From positions 1,116,001 through 1,180,000 of the forward strand of contig CAXXHC010000001.1 of the NCBI GenBank assembly GCA_963663525.2: a stretch of DNA of 64,000 nucleotides, in the 5' to 3' direction. The first letter of the stretch is position 1, and the number at the start of each line of letters is the position of its first letter. Positions 22,489 through 32,000 of this stretch are shown here, piece after piece. The translations under genes and the position numbers were made by a program. This DNA is from G963663525 sp963663525. Lineage in GTDB: Bacteria > Myxococcota_A > SURF-8 > G963663525. The notes under the pieces were generated by a model. It saw only the letters and a list, made by a program, of their open reading frames with translations. It was not told where the DNA came from and made no database searches.

Positions 22489-23907
22489 ATGTCGAAACGA
22501 AAGAAACGCATTCAAAAAAAACAACGTGAACCCCAGAAAAACACCCATTCCACCGGCCAGACGATGCAGATGCCTCCAGCCTCTGCTGCCGCATTATCCC
22601 CTGGATTCTTTAACGACGTCATGGCGACAAAAGCCGTTCCTTCATCCTGGGAGGACCGTGCTCGCAAAGCCGTCGAGTACTATCAGGAGGAACCGCTGGT
22701 TTCCAACGCCATCAATGCCTGGCGAACTTTTGCGTTGGGAGACGAGATCCGCCTGAACTGCGAAAATGAAACCGTTCGGGATGAGGCGAAGGATGCGTTC
22801 ATCACCCTGGGACTCAACGATTTCGTCAAGGATATGGTTCTGCAACTACTTTTGAAAGGCGATGCCATGGCCTACCTTGTCCGCTCGAAATCCGGAGACG
22901 ACATCGAGCGGGTGATTTGCCTGAATCCCATTTCCGTCACGCTAAATTACGAGAACGACGCCTTGGTGGAAGTCATCCAACGTCCGATCCATCCGGACGG
23001 TTCTTACGGGGAGGAAGTCAGCTTGGACCTGGATTTCTTTTTCCATGCCAAGTGGAATGCCCCGGAGTTCGATCCTCGAGGCCAATCCATGGTGCTTCCG
23101 GCGTTCGAGTCGATCGAGCTGCTGCGTGATTATCGTACCGCCGAGCGGGCCATTGCCAAGCGTTGGGCTACTCCCTTGCGTTTTATCCAGGTGGGCGGTG
23201 CCTATGGAAGTCGTATCATCACTCCCGACAAAGGCATGTTGGATGCTGTGCGTGACGAGCTGAACCAAATGGATCTGAAATCCGGGCTGGTGGTGCCATT
23301 CTACGTCAAAGCGGAAACGTATGGAGCCGAAGGCATCACGCTGAATACCGAGGCCAAGGTCCACGAGGTGAAAGAAGACATTTTGACGGCATTGGGATTG
23401 GCGAGAAGCGTCGTTACCGGCCAGGGACCCAACTTCGCCACGGCCAGCGTCTCCATGCAGAAAATGATTGTGCAATTGAAAGAGATCAAACAAGCGGCTC
23501 GGGACATCCTCGATTGGGTCTTCGACGAATGGTTGGAACTCAAGGGCTACGAAAACGAGACCTTGCATTACCAGTTTTCGGATTTGGATCTGTCGTCGGA
23601 GGTGGATCAGAAAAAGCTGCTGATCGAGTTGTACGACCGGGGTTTGATCTCGAAAAATTCGCTGCAGGAGAAGATGAATCTAAATCCGCAAGTGGAAGCC
23701 AAGGAACGCGATCGTGAAGAGATCGTGGTGGACAGCAATTGGAGTGTGGAGGATATCTCGCGGCTGGTGGCGTTGGACGTGTTGACCGTCGATGAGGCGA
23801 GAAAACGTTTGGGTTTGGATCAACCAGCCGAAAAGGCACGTGAAAAGGCGGCGTTGGCGGATGTAGAGCGGATCTATGCAAAACATCGCGGGGAGGACCA
23901 TGTCTGA
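22489..23907 (+). CDS. Phage portal protein
   Basis: 472 residues. A basic, disordered N-terminus is followed by the portal-type core (RKAVEYYQEEPLVSNAINAW, LLLKGDAMAYLVRS, ERVICLNPISVTL) and a C-terminal helical region containing ALGLARSVVTGQGPNFATAS, typical of portal clips. The start follows CTGAGGAGAAAATC. Portal forms the DNA channel of the head. Its stop overlaps the start of the MuF-type gene. Confidence 0.85.
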   Translation: MSKRKKRIQKKQREPQKNTHSTGQTMQMPPASAAALSPGFFNDVMATKAVPSSWEDRARKAVEYYQEEPLVSNAINAWRTFALGDEIRLNCENETVRDEAKDAFITLGLNDFVKDMVLQLLLKGDAMAYLVRSKSGDDIERVICLNPISVTLNYENDALVEVIQRPIHPDGSYGEEVSLDLDFFFHAKWNAPEFDPRGQSMVLPAFESIELLRDYRTAERAIAKRWATPLRFIQVGGAYGSRIITPDKGMLDAVRDELNQMDLKSGLVVPFYVKAETYGAEGITLNTEAKVHEVKEDILTALGLARSVVTGQGPNFATASVSMQKMIVQLKEIKQAARDILDWVFDEWLELKGYENETLHYQFSDLDLSSEVDQKKLLIELYDRGLISKNSLQEKMNLNPQVEAKERDREEIVVDSNWSVEDISRLVALDVLTVDEARKRLGLDQPAEKAREKAALADVERIYAKHRGEDHV

Positions 23908-24745
23908 TACCGAACAGGCGAAACAAATCCAGAAAGCGGTGGAAAAAGCTGTGAAACGGCGGGACCGCTATGCCGACGATCGTGTGAAAGATGTGCTGCA
24001 ATCCTTGGATGCGGCAGCGGATGATGTGTCAAAACAGATCCAACGTTTTGAGAAAAAAGCAGCCTTGAAAGACTGGCAGGAGTTGCGGCTGTCCATCCTG
24101 AAAGAGACGGAAAACGAGATCGACGCCATCACGAAAGAACTCCAGGCAAGTTGGAAAGTCGGCATTCGCGCCAACGTGGAAGGTGCAATGAAACTCGGCA
24201 TCGAGGACGGCGTCGGCCAGTTGGAAGTACTGGAACATCCTGATTTTGCAGGGATTTCGGATAAAGCCAAGCGGGCTGCAATCACGAAGACCTTTGCCAC
24301 CCTCGACCGAGCGGCGATCGATTTTCTGGCCAATTACCAGGTAAATCTGTTGGGAGATGTGACTACGGAGTTGGCCGCCGGGATCAAACGAACCATCACG
24401 CAGGGGGTGCTGACGGGCAAAAGCATTCCGGAGGTGGCGCGAGAGATCGGCAAGGTCGTGACGGATAAAAACGCTTTCAAGAAAGCGGGAAAGACGGTGT
24501 TTCGTTCGGCGCAGCATCGCGCCACGTTGATTACCCGTACCGAGACCCTTCGTGCGCACAACGAAGGCCGGAAAGTGTTTTACCGGGAGGTGGGTGTCAG
24601 CAAGGTCAAGTGGCTGACCGCACATGATGAACGGACCTGTCCGGAGTGTGCACCGTTGGGTGGCAAGATTTTCAAGCTCGACAAAGTACCCGGACCGCCG
24701 AAACATCCAGCTTGCCGGTGCTGCTCCGTTGCCGTGTTGGATTAG
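23900..24745 (+). CDS. Phage head morphogenesis protein (MuF/SPP1 gp7-like)
   Basis: 281 residues starting at the ATG that overlaps the portal stop (GGGGAGGACCATG). The long helical N-terminal part is followed by the MuF signature ATLITRTETLRAHNEGRK, then KVKWLTAHDERTCPECAPLG and PPKHPACRCC. This minor head protein is encoded next to portal in many tailed phages. No scaffold, capsid or tail gene follows, so the head module is cut short here. Confidence 0.88.
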   Translation: MSDTEQAKQIQKAVEKAVKRRDRYADDRVKDVLQSLDAAADDVSKQIQRFEKKAALKDWQELRLSILKETENEIDAITKELQASWKVGIRANVEGAMKLGIEDGVGQLEVLEHPDFAGISDKAKRAAITKTFATLDRAAIDFLANYQVNLLGDVTTELAAGIKRTITQGVLTGKSIPEVAREIGKVVTDKNAFKKAGKTVFRSAQHRATLITRTETLRAHNEGRKVFYREVGVSKVKWLTAHDERTCPECAPLGGKIFKLDKVPGPPKHPACRCCSVAVLD

Positions 24746-24754
24746 GGAAGGAAA

Positions 24755-25198
24755 ATGAAGAAAAACCACTTGGATAAACTGACGGCCTACCTGGAAAACC
24801 TTTCCAACGCTGGATTTTACGGTAGAGTCATCCTGATCTTTCAGAATGGTCAGGTCGATACGATTAAGACGGAAACATTGCAGCGGATTGAACATCTAGA
24901 CGCGGCCAAGACGGAAAGGCGTCCCAATCCGGGGGACATGGGAAGTATTGAACCTAGAAAATTCCGCCGTTTTTCAAGAACTACACATCGATCAAGGGGA
25001 CGTGGGATTGCTTCGCGGCTTTTCGCATGGCTTTGTCCAGAGTGGCTAGCGGCAGTCCCTCGCGCATGGCCAGATCCAGGTAAGAAGCATCGTAGGCAGA
25101 CAATCCGGTTTCACGGGCGAGCGCGAGGATTTCCCCGAGCACGCGACCCGGCGTCTCCTGAACGACGGAAATGGGAAGGGAGCGAACGAGCGTCATAA
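24755..25198 (+). pseudogene. Small DUF2292-like gene, 3' end probably replaced
   Basis: The first 50 codons (LDKLTAYLENLSNAGFYGRV, then ILIFQNGQVDTIKTETLQ) resemble the short DUF2292-type proteins found in phages and islands. After about residue 65 the sequence becomes Arg/Pro-rich and is simply the antisense of the PIN toxin gene, so the natural end was probably lost when that module was inserted. The start follows GGGAAGGAAA. Confidence 0.5.
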
Positions 25199-25400
25199 AA
25201 CGGGTAGCGTCGGCCTTGGTCAGGCGTCTTTTGCGTTGCGCGACCAGGAGCACGTTGGCGACCTCCAGCGGCCAGACACCGGGGACCAGCGCGCCGCGTT
25301 CGCCGAGCGCGGTAAGGATTCCATCGGAATACGCCTCGCTCTCGTCCTCGAAGCACCAGGACATGACCACCGAGTTGTCCACCACGAAGGACTCGCCCAT
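24981..25400 (-). CDS. vapC: PIN-domain toxin VapC
   Basis: 139 residues. PIN residues are in FVVDNSVVMSWCF, PLEVANVLLVAQRK, SAYDASYLDLAMREGL and PLATLDKAMRKAA. This belongs to the Phd-paired VapC branch. It starts right after the antitoxin stop. It stands where phage capsid genes would be expected. Confidence 0.9.
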   Translation of the reverse strand: MGESFVVDNSVVMSWCFEDESEAYSDGILTALGERGALVPGVWPLEVANVLLVAQRKRRLTKADATRFMTLVRSLPISVVQETPGRVLGEILALARETGLSAYDASYLDLAMREGLPLATLDKAMRKAAKQSHVPLIDV

Positions 25401-25640
25401 CTAACGCCTGCCTTCCTCGATCATCTCGCGGATCGAGGCATCGCCCAACCGGCGCTTTTTGCGGAAAGCGCGGATTTCCTCGATCACGCTATCCACGTCG
25501 ACCGCCTGTGCGGGATCAGGGGGAATCAGGACGGCCACGGGCAAACCGTGCCGTGTAATGGTGATCCGCTCGCCTCGCGCTACGCGTTTAAGGAGGTCGG
25601 ACAGGTGTGTTTTAGCTTCGTAGGCTCCGACGCTTTCCAT
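25401..25640 (-). CDS. vapB: Phd/YefM-type antitoxin (VapB role)
   Basis: 79 residues, MESVGAYEAKTHLSDLLKRV followed by GERITITRHGLPVAVLIPPD, the Phd/YefM DNA-binding fold, then a C-terminal toxin-binding helix (VIEEIRAFRKKRRLGDASIR). The toxin gene follows without a gap. It should repress the pair through the repeats just upstream. Confidence 0.9.
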   Translation of the reverse strand: MESVGAYEAKTHLSDLLKRVARGERITITRHGLPVAVLIPPDPAQAVDVDSVIEEIRAFRKKRRLGDASIREMIEEGRR

Positions 25641-25661
25641 GTCTCCTCCGATCCATTAAAA

Positions 25662-25681
25662 ACCAGTCTAAGACCAGTCTA
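25662..25681 (-). promoter_or_regulatory. Tandem operator repeats of the 25-kb vapBC
   Basis: ACCAGTCTA occurs twice in direct orientation with an 11-base period, about 20 bases upstream of the antitoxin start. One helical turn between copies fits cooperative binding of Phd-type dimers. Inferred from position. Confidence 0.55.
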
Positions 25682-26030
25682 TCACGAGGCCGGAAAAAAT
25701 CAAGCGCAAAACGCTGTCGGTGTTCACTCAAAGCGGAGGATTTCAGGAGGAGAGTTCCTCCCGTTTTTCCCTTCCGCCACCCACTGACCAAAAATTTGAA
25801 AACAGGTCACGTTGCTAAGAATTTCAAAGTATGAGAGACTTTGTGTGTATGGTTGATTGACCGTATCGCCCGACCGGTTAGCCGAAGACCTCGGCGGCTG
25901 GATGGACGAACATAGCATGCCAGGGTTAGTTGGAAGCACCAGCGGCCCCGGACAGACAACGCGATTCGAGACATTCTCGATTCGCATCTGTTCGGGGCCG
26001 TTTTTTTTGGGAGCAACGATGTTTTTTACC
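25682..26030. other. Gene-free region with two hairpins
   Basis: No gene recognised. A GGAGGA-GAG-TCCTCC-type hairpin with a following T-run lies at 25746-25768. A much stronger terminator-like structure ends at 26008 (listed separately). The stretch lies between the vapBC promoter and the left end of an IS3-type element and may be what remains of the deleted phage genes. Confidence 0.45.
25943..26008 (+). terminator. Strong branched terminator-like hairpin
   Basis: CGGCCCCG pairs with CGGGGCCG, extended by ACAG and CTGT, and is followed by eight T. The loop contains a second hairpin (TCGAGA-CAT-TCTCGA). The branched form is more elaborate than a simple terminator. Confidence 0.65.
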
Positions 26031-26278
26031 TGCCCTGCACCCCGAAAACCGTACCATTTGATGTGTTAGAATCCCCTTATCCTTTAGCGGGAGGATTCAT
26101 CATGAAAGGAAAGCGTTTTTCGGAGGAGAGAATCGTGGGCATTCTGAAGGAAGCGGAGTGCCAAACGTCTACGGTTCAGGAGATCTGCCGCAAACATGGG
26201 GTTTCGGAGCAATCGTTTTACCGTTGGCGCAAGAAGTACGGCGGCCTGTCGGTATCCGAAGCCAAACGTTTGAAAGAG

Positions 26279-27790
26279 GGCTCTTCGCTGTTTAGTGTGG
26301 GTAACGGCAGCTTATGCATCGGCTTCGCCGATCCGGGGACCCGTCCCCGCACCCCTGGGATTTATCGCTTTGAAGTCCAAACCTGGTTGTTGTAATAAGG
26401 GATAAAGAGAAAAGGAGAGGTTTCCCCCTCCTTTCCAGGTTCGGACCTTCGACGGCGCTCGGGTCGCGTCCCCGCGTTGCCTTATCCTCCGCCGAAGTTC
26501 TGCCAGTGTAACCTTTGCACACTGAAGGAGCAAGAGATGGACGAGCGCGGACTTTTCACGATGGCTCTTGGATTGACCCCTCCCTGGGAGGTGGTGGATA
26601 TTGACTTTGACGCCGAGCGCCACCGGTTGGATCTGTACCTGGATTTTCCCGCCGGGAGCCGGTTTGCGTGCCCGCAATGCGAGGTGGCTTGCGGGGTTCA
26701 CGATACGAACGAGAGGAGTTGGCGACATCTGAACTTTTTTCAGCACGAGGCGTATCTTCACGCACGCCTACCCCGGATCAAATGCCCTGAACACGGAGTA
26801 AAAACGGTGGAGGTACCTTGGGCGCGTCCTGGTGCGGGGTTCACGCTGCTTTTTGAGGCGCTGGTACTGCTTATGGCCAGAAAGGGCATGACGCCCAAGG
26901 GGATCGGCGAAATACTTGGTGAGCACGACACGCGGATCTGGCGGGTGCTGGAATACTATGTGGACTCGAGTCTGGCGAAGCAGGACTGGTCCGAGGTCGA
27001 AGCGGTGGGCGTGGATGAAACCAGCCGTTCCCGTGGGCACGACTACGTGACGGTGTTCGTGGACATGGACGAGGCGAAGGTTCTGCACGTGGAGCCCGGC
27101 AAAGACCACCGGACGGTGGCGGGCTTCGAGGCTGAGCTTCACGCTCACGGCGGTAAACCCGAACAGGTGAAAGAGTTCAGCATGGACATGTCAGCGGCGT
27201 TCATCAAGGGGGTTGGGAAACAGTTTCCCGATGCGGCGATGACCTTCGACCGCTTCCACGTGATGAAGCTTGTCAACAAGGCCGTGGACGAGGTGCGGCG
27301 TGAGGAGCGCCAAGACAGGACTGAGTTGGAAAAGACGAGATGGGTCTGGTTGAAAAACGAGCAAAACCTTACGGACAAAGAGCGAGAGAAGTTCGATGAG
27401 TTGAAAGACAGCACGCTGAAAACGGCCAGGGGCTATCGGCTCAAAGAGACGCTTCAGTCGGTATATGCCGACTACGCAGGCCATCCAGATGACGGTGAGA
27501 AGCAGTTGCAGTACTGGTATTTCTGGGCCACGCACAGCCAACTGCCGCCGATGATCAAGGTAGCCAAAACGATCAAGACCCACTGGGATGGGGTATTGCG
27601 GTGGTTTCAGTCAGGTTTGACACAAGGGCTGGTGGAAGGCATCAACGGTATAATTCAGGCGGCCAAGCGCAAGGCCAGAGGGTTCAGGTCGTTTAGGAAG
27701 CTTCGAACCATGATCTTCCTCGTCGCTGGAAAGCTAGACTTCGACCTGCCGCAGATGAAACTGCTTACCCACAGTAAATAGCGAGGAGGC
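26279..27790 (+). mobile_element. ISL3-family element (1512 bp) with 8-bp target duplication
   Basis: Flanked by TGAAAGAG at 26271-26278 and 27791-27798. The ends GGCTCTTCGCTGTTTAG and, inverted, GCCTCCTCGCTATTTAC are imperfect inverted repeats that both run into GTGGGTAA. It differs in sequence from the ISL3 element at 680-2899. The clean duplication implies a fairly recent insertion. Confidence 0.9.
26537..27781 (+). CDS. ISL3-family transposase
   Basis: 414 residues from the ATG that follows GAAGGAGCAAGAG. Zinc-finger part CPQCEVACGVHDTNERSWRH and CPEHGVKTVEVPW, helix-turn-helix MTPKGIGEILGEHDTRIWRV. DDE core: AVGVDETSRSRGHDYVTVFV, EFSMDMSAAFIKGV with FDRFHVMKLVNKAVDE, and QGLVEGINGIIQAAKRKARG (Glu). 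It appears intact. Confidence 0.92.
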   Translation: MDERGLFTMALGLTPPWEVVDIDFDAERHRLDLYLDFPAGSRFACPQCEVACGVHDTNERSWRHLNFFQHEAYLHARLPRIKCPEHGVKTVEVPWARPGAGFTLLFEALVLLMARKGMTPKGIGEILGEHDTRIWRVLEYYVDSSLAKQDWSEVEAVGVDETSRSRGHDYVTVFVDMDEAKVLHVEPGKDHRTVAGFEAELHAHGGKPEQVKEFSMDMSAAFIKGVGKQFPDAAMTFDRFHVMKLVNKAVDEVRREERQDRTELEKTRWVWLKNEQNLTDKEREKFDELKDSTLKTARGYRLKETLQSVYADYAGHPDDGEKQLQYWYFWATHSQLPPMIKVAKTIKTHWDGVLRWFQSGLTQGLVEGINGIIQAAKRKARGFRSFRKLRTMIFLVAGKLDFDLPQMKLLTHSK

Positions 27791-27887
27791 TGAAAGAGCT
27801 GGTGAAGGAGAACGCCCGGCTCAAGCGGCTGCTGGCCGAGCGGGATCTGGAACTCGACGTCGCCAAGGAGCTGTTGGCAAAAAACTG

Positions 27888-28745
27888 GTGAAGGCGGAGC
27901 CTCGCCGGGAAGCCGTGAATCTCGCCCGGGAACGCGGTTTGTCGGTGCGACGGGGTTCCGCCCTGGTTGGACAGCATCGCTCGACGTATTACTACAAAGC
28001 CCATCCCCGTGACGATTCTGCCTTGATTGCGCAACTGCACGCAGTTGCCGAATCGGAGCCTCGTTTCGGTTATCGACGAGCATGGTGGCGGGTCAACCGT
28101 GACCGCGAGGAGGCGGTGAACCTGAAACGGGTCTATCGCCTGTGGCGCAAGCTGGGCCTGTGTCTGCCGCGACGCAAGAAACGCAAGAAAAAGAAAACGG
28201 GAGCCGGCATTCCCGTGAAGGCCGAATGTCCGAACCACGTATGGACCTACGATTTCATGTTCGATTCCCTTTCCAATGGTCGGCGGATCAAGTTGTTGAC
28301 GGTGGAGGACGAGTATACGCGGGAAGGGTTGGCAATTCATGTCGATCATAGAATCACGTCGAACGACCTGATCTGTATTTTGGCGGATCTTTTCGAGACA
28401 TACGGAACTCCGGCATTTATACGCAGTGATAACGGCCCTGAATTCATCGCGGAGGAGCTGAAGAAATGGCTTGCGAAACGCGGCACGGACACGCTGCACA
28501 TCGACGCGGGTTGTCCCTGGCAAAACGGCTTCATCGAAAGTTTCAACTCGAAGGTACGTGACGAGCATCTGAACCTGGAGATCTTCTACACCTTGCGGGA
28601 AGTGCAGGTGAAAACGGAGATGTGGCGAAAAAAATACAACACGAGGCGTCCGCATATGAGCTTGAACTACCGCACGCCGCAAGAAGAAAGGGAGCGTTTC
28701 TTCTCGGGGGCTCTGCCCCCGCCCCCCCGGAGTTTATCGCTTTAG
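27888..28745 (+). CDS. IS3 family (IS407-type) transposase OrfB
   Basis: 285 residues from a GTG that overlaps the OrfA stop. Blocks LARERGLSVRRGSALVGQHR, SEPRFGYRRAWWRVNRD and the core WTYDFMFDSLSNGRRIKLL, FIRSDNGPEFIAEELK, WQNGFIESFNSKVRDEHL give the D, D, E catalytic set. The ending YNTRRPHMSLNYRTPQE is typical of the group. It is intact, but OrfA of the same element is broken. Confidence 0.9.
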   Translation: MKAEPRREAVNLARERGLSVRRGSALVGQHRSTYYYKAHPRDDSALIAQLHAVAESEPRFGYRRAWWRVNRDREEAVNLKRVYRLWRKLGLCLPRRKKRKKKKTGAGIPVKAECPNHVWTYDFMFDSLSNGRRIKLLTVEDEYTREGLAIHVDHRITSNDLICILADLFETYGTPAFIRSDNGPEFIAEELKKWLAKRGTDTLHIDAGCPWQNGFIESFNSKVRDEHLNLEIFYTLREVQVKTEMWRKKYNTRRPHMSLNYRTPQEERERFFSGALPPPPRSLSL

Positions 28746-29024
28746 GGCTTACCCGATGGGCGAAAAACGGACCCAAACGAGACGAAATCGATAAAAAAAG
28801 ACGCAGCCGGGAAAAAGCTGCGCCCATCGGTACAAGCACCCGCCACGGCGCTCGGGTCGCTCTCCAGCGGTGCTCTATCCTCCGTGCGGGCACGATCATG
28901 ATATCAAAATATGGATGGAAGAAATAGAGGCTTGTGCTATGATTTTCAAGGTCGACCCACAAGGTTCGAGTGGTACCTGGATTCTAACTCTTCAGGTGGT
29001 CCACACAATGGGGTGCAGGGCAAA

Positions 29025-32000
29025 TCAACGGGCTATCCGTTCACGATCTTTCGTGAAGTAGTCTTGCATGTGTTTGCTCAGGAGTTCGTATCCCTCTTTG
29101 TCGTCCGAATAGTAGAGCGAATGAAGAATGCGGAACTGATTGACGTAAGGCATCTGGTATTCCAGGCCGAAACTCACACCCACGGCGGCGATGTATTTCA
29201 ACGGGGCATTCAGAATGATTTCCGAGTTTTTAAGCATGCGTTCCGACAGATCGCAGCAATAATCGTTGACGGCTCGTACCGTTAATGAATAGTTCTCCCA
29301 ATCATGATTTTTCGAAAGAGGAAAGAACAGGAAACGATTGCCGTTGATCGAACACCAGCATACGAGTTTTTTCAGCCAGTCCAGTCCGTTTTCATGGAAA
29401 AGCGTGAGCAGAATGAAATGCTCCGGCCAGATATATTTACGATAGGAACTTTCTCGGCCGAGAGCCCTGATGTAACTGCCAAGCTTCATCGAAGCGCTCT
29501 CGAAATCTCTCTGTTCGATGTCCGACAGCAAAGGCGCCAGGTATGTTTCCAGACTCTGGGACCGTTTTCCGGGAACAAAGGGCGGTTCGTGACTGAAGAT
29601 ATTGTTCCAATAATGTTGAATGGAGGAGTCACAGTCGAAACAATCTCGCTCTATCCATCCCAGCTTCAAGTAGGTCGTATACAGAATCAGTGTCCGCAGC
29701 CACAGGGGTGGATGAATGCTGCCCAATCTCATTCGTTTTCGGTTGAAAACTCTTTGAATCGAGTCGCTCTCTTCGAAGGCGTTGGCGATCAGGCATTTCA
29801 GATAAGCGGGACCGGCGGTGATGGAGGCCAGGATGTCAGACAAGAACTCGAATCGATCGAGACAGATCCGCTTTGAACGCAGCACTTTGTTGCTGCACTC
29901 CAAACGTCTGTTGCCAAGTGTCTCCTCTTCCGTCCTATTGCACGCCTCGCATAGATCGTTCCAGACATTTTCATCGAAATCCGTTCGGATTTCTTTCAGA
30001 ATTTTCCGCTCGCCATGGTTCTCTTCTTGAAGCGGGTCGAAAGTATCCTGCTTGTAGAATTCTTCATACAGATCAATCATGTGCGCAATCTGGTGGCACG
30101 CCTCATGGGCAACCATCAAGTAACTTGCATATTCCAAACCGATGAATTTGCTGCCTGCCGGCAGATACAAAAGGCGCCATTCCGTGTTCAGAGAAAAATC
30201 ATCTCCCGTGGAGGAACAGACGATGCCGTTCCATTCAAGTCGTTTCGGGGTTTCCGCCCAAGCCAAGGTGCTTTCCGTGTTCGGTCTGGAACAGTAGTGT
30301 CTGAACAGGCGACCGATCGATTCCACAACCATGTCGATGACACCGGTCGTCTCCCCGATGCGAACGAGGTTGTCACTCGATCGGACCGCTTGCAACCCTT
30401 CGGTCTTTTCATTCAATTCGGCGGTGATGTTCCTCAGCGCTTTTTCGCTTCTCTGAACGAGACGAATGCCATTGCGATAGTGTTCGATACCGGGATGTTC
30501 CGAAGAATCCAACGTATCTGTCAGCCAACACTTGAGACGTTTTTCCATCAGATCGAACGTCGTCGGCGGACTTTTCCGGTTTCCATCCAGTCCCCTGAGA
30601 TAAACTTGGTGATGCCAGGCTTCCCGAAGTTGAGCGATGCAGCCGATGACCCAGTTCAATTCCTGAAAAAGGTTGATCCATTGTTGATTGAAAAACAACT
30701 CGACTCCGGTCTGGCGAGTCGTTTCCTGCATATGCTTGAAGACATGCGGTACAAAATTTTTCCAATGCCTGTCGAAGTTCGTCCAGTTTCTTTTTCTGAT
30801 CTCGTTGTAAACGGATGCCAGATCCTGAAATTGAGAGTGAAGATACTTCAGATGCTCCTCTTTTTTCGAAGACTTGTATTCTTTCAATTTTCGGAGGTCT
30901 TCTTCCGGCATGTCGGGGTTTGGTGAAAGCAAAGGCATGGTCGCTACGGCGGAGACATCTTCGCGTTCTCGGATCTTGGCGATCGTTTCGAGCAATCCGA
31001 AAACGTCGGCGGTTCGCACCACCATGAAAAAATCCCAGAAATAGGGACGTGGCAGCCACCACGTTTCCCCTTTTTCCTCGGTGGCAGGAAGAATATTCCG
31101 AACTTCAATTTGTTTTTTTTCGAATAATTTCTTTAGGTCTTCAGATGTGGTTATCAATGTTCCACGACATTTCACGAGCAGACGAAAATTGTATCTTTGG
31201 GTCGCCGCTTTCGCTTCGAGTGCGGGTATCGTTTCGTTCTTCGGAGGGGGCGGAGTCTCTGAATCGGTTTGCAGGGCCATGTGTTGCGGATCGAACCACG
31301 CCAGAACGGTCGAGATCTGGTTGACGTGATCGATTTCATCGTCTACGCGTAAAAGAAAGCCGATCAATTGTTCCAGCGTTGCGTGTTCGCTTTTCAGCAT
31401 GTAAGGAAACGCGGTCGAGAACGTAAGAAAAAGTTCGGGATGAAGCGGAATCTTCGTATTCAAACGCGATTCGAGCGATTTGTACCGCATATGTTCCCGG
31501 CAGATGGATTGAATGGTTACCTGCAGCTTTTCCGCTTTGTTTTTGGTCGTTTTGTCAGAGTTCTCATCAGAGGAAGCCTGAGTGAGCATGTTTCTTCGTA
31601 TGGGTCGATGGAAAAACGTATACGCGACAAACCTGGGAGATTCCGAGAGTTTTTCGTCCGGATGATAATTCCGGCAGGATTTGGATAGGTCGATCCGACT
31701 GGCCGGATATCCGAGCAGGCTGGTCACGTTTTCTTGATTGATGAGACTCGTGCGATAGATGGATGACGACAGTGAATGACACAACGGAAGTACGGTGGCC
31801 ATGTCGCGCGTGCCGAAGCAGAGGGAATAGTTGGTGGAAGTACCCAGCCTTGATTTCTTTTCTGCTGCTTCGTGGATATAGGGACAGGCGATTTTATCGT
31901 TCCGTCTTTTCGAAGAATACATTTCAAGTTGTTTACTGCAATATTCTTCGCAGAGATGGGTACGGATCCATTGGTTGGCTTTTTGAAGGATTGTCCCTGG

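Larger units (their letters stand above)
26102..27891 (+). pseudogene. IS407-type OrfA, interrupted by ISL3 insertion
   Basis: The 5' part reads MKGKRFSEERIVGILKEAEC, then EICRKHGVSEQSFYRWRKKY, up to LKE. The sequence resumes after 27790 as LKELVKENARLKRLLAERD and ends KELLAKNW. This is a typical 87-90 residue IS407 OrfA (helix-turn-helix plus leucine zipper), split at codon 59. The gene is non-functional while the ISL3 element is present. Confidence 0.85.
26031..29022 (+). mobile_element. IS3 family (IS407-type) element split by an ISL3 element
   Basis: TGCCCTGCACCCC at the left end and its inverted form at the right end bound the element. OrfA is interrupted by the ISL3 element at 26279-27790; removing the latter and one copy of the TGAAAGAG duplication restores OrfA exactly. 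OrfB is intact. Confidence 0.8.

Noticed and set aside
25855..26008. Riboswitch or structured RNA before the terminator
   Set aside because: Several hairpins precede the strong terminator, but I recognise no known riboswitch core and no gene is controlled downstream.
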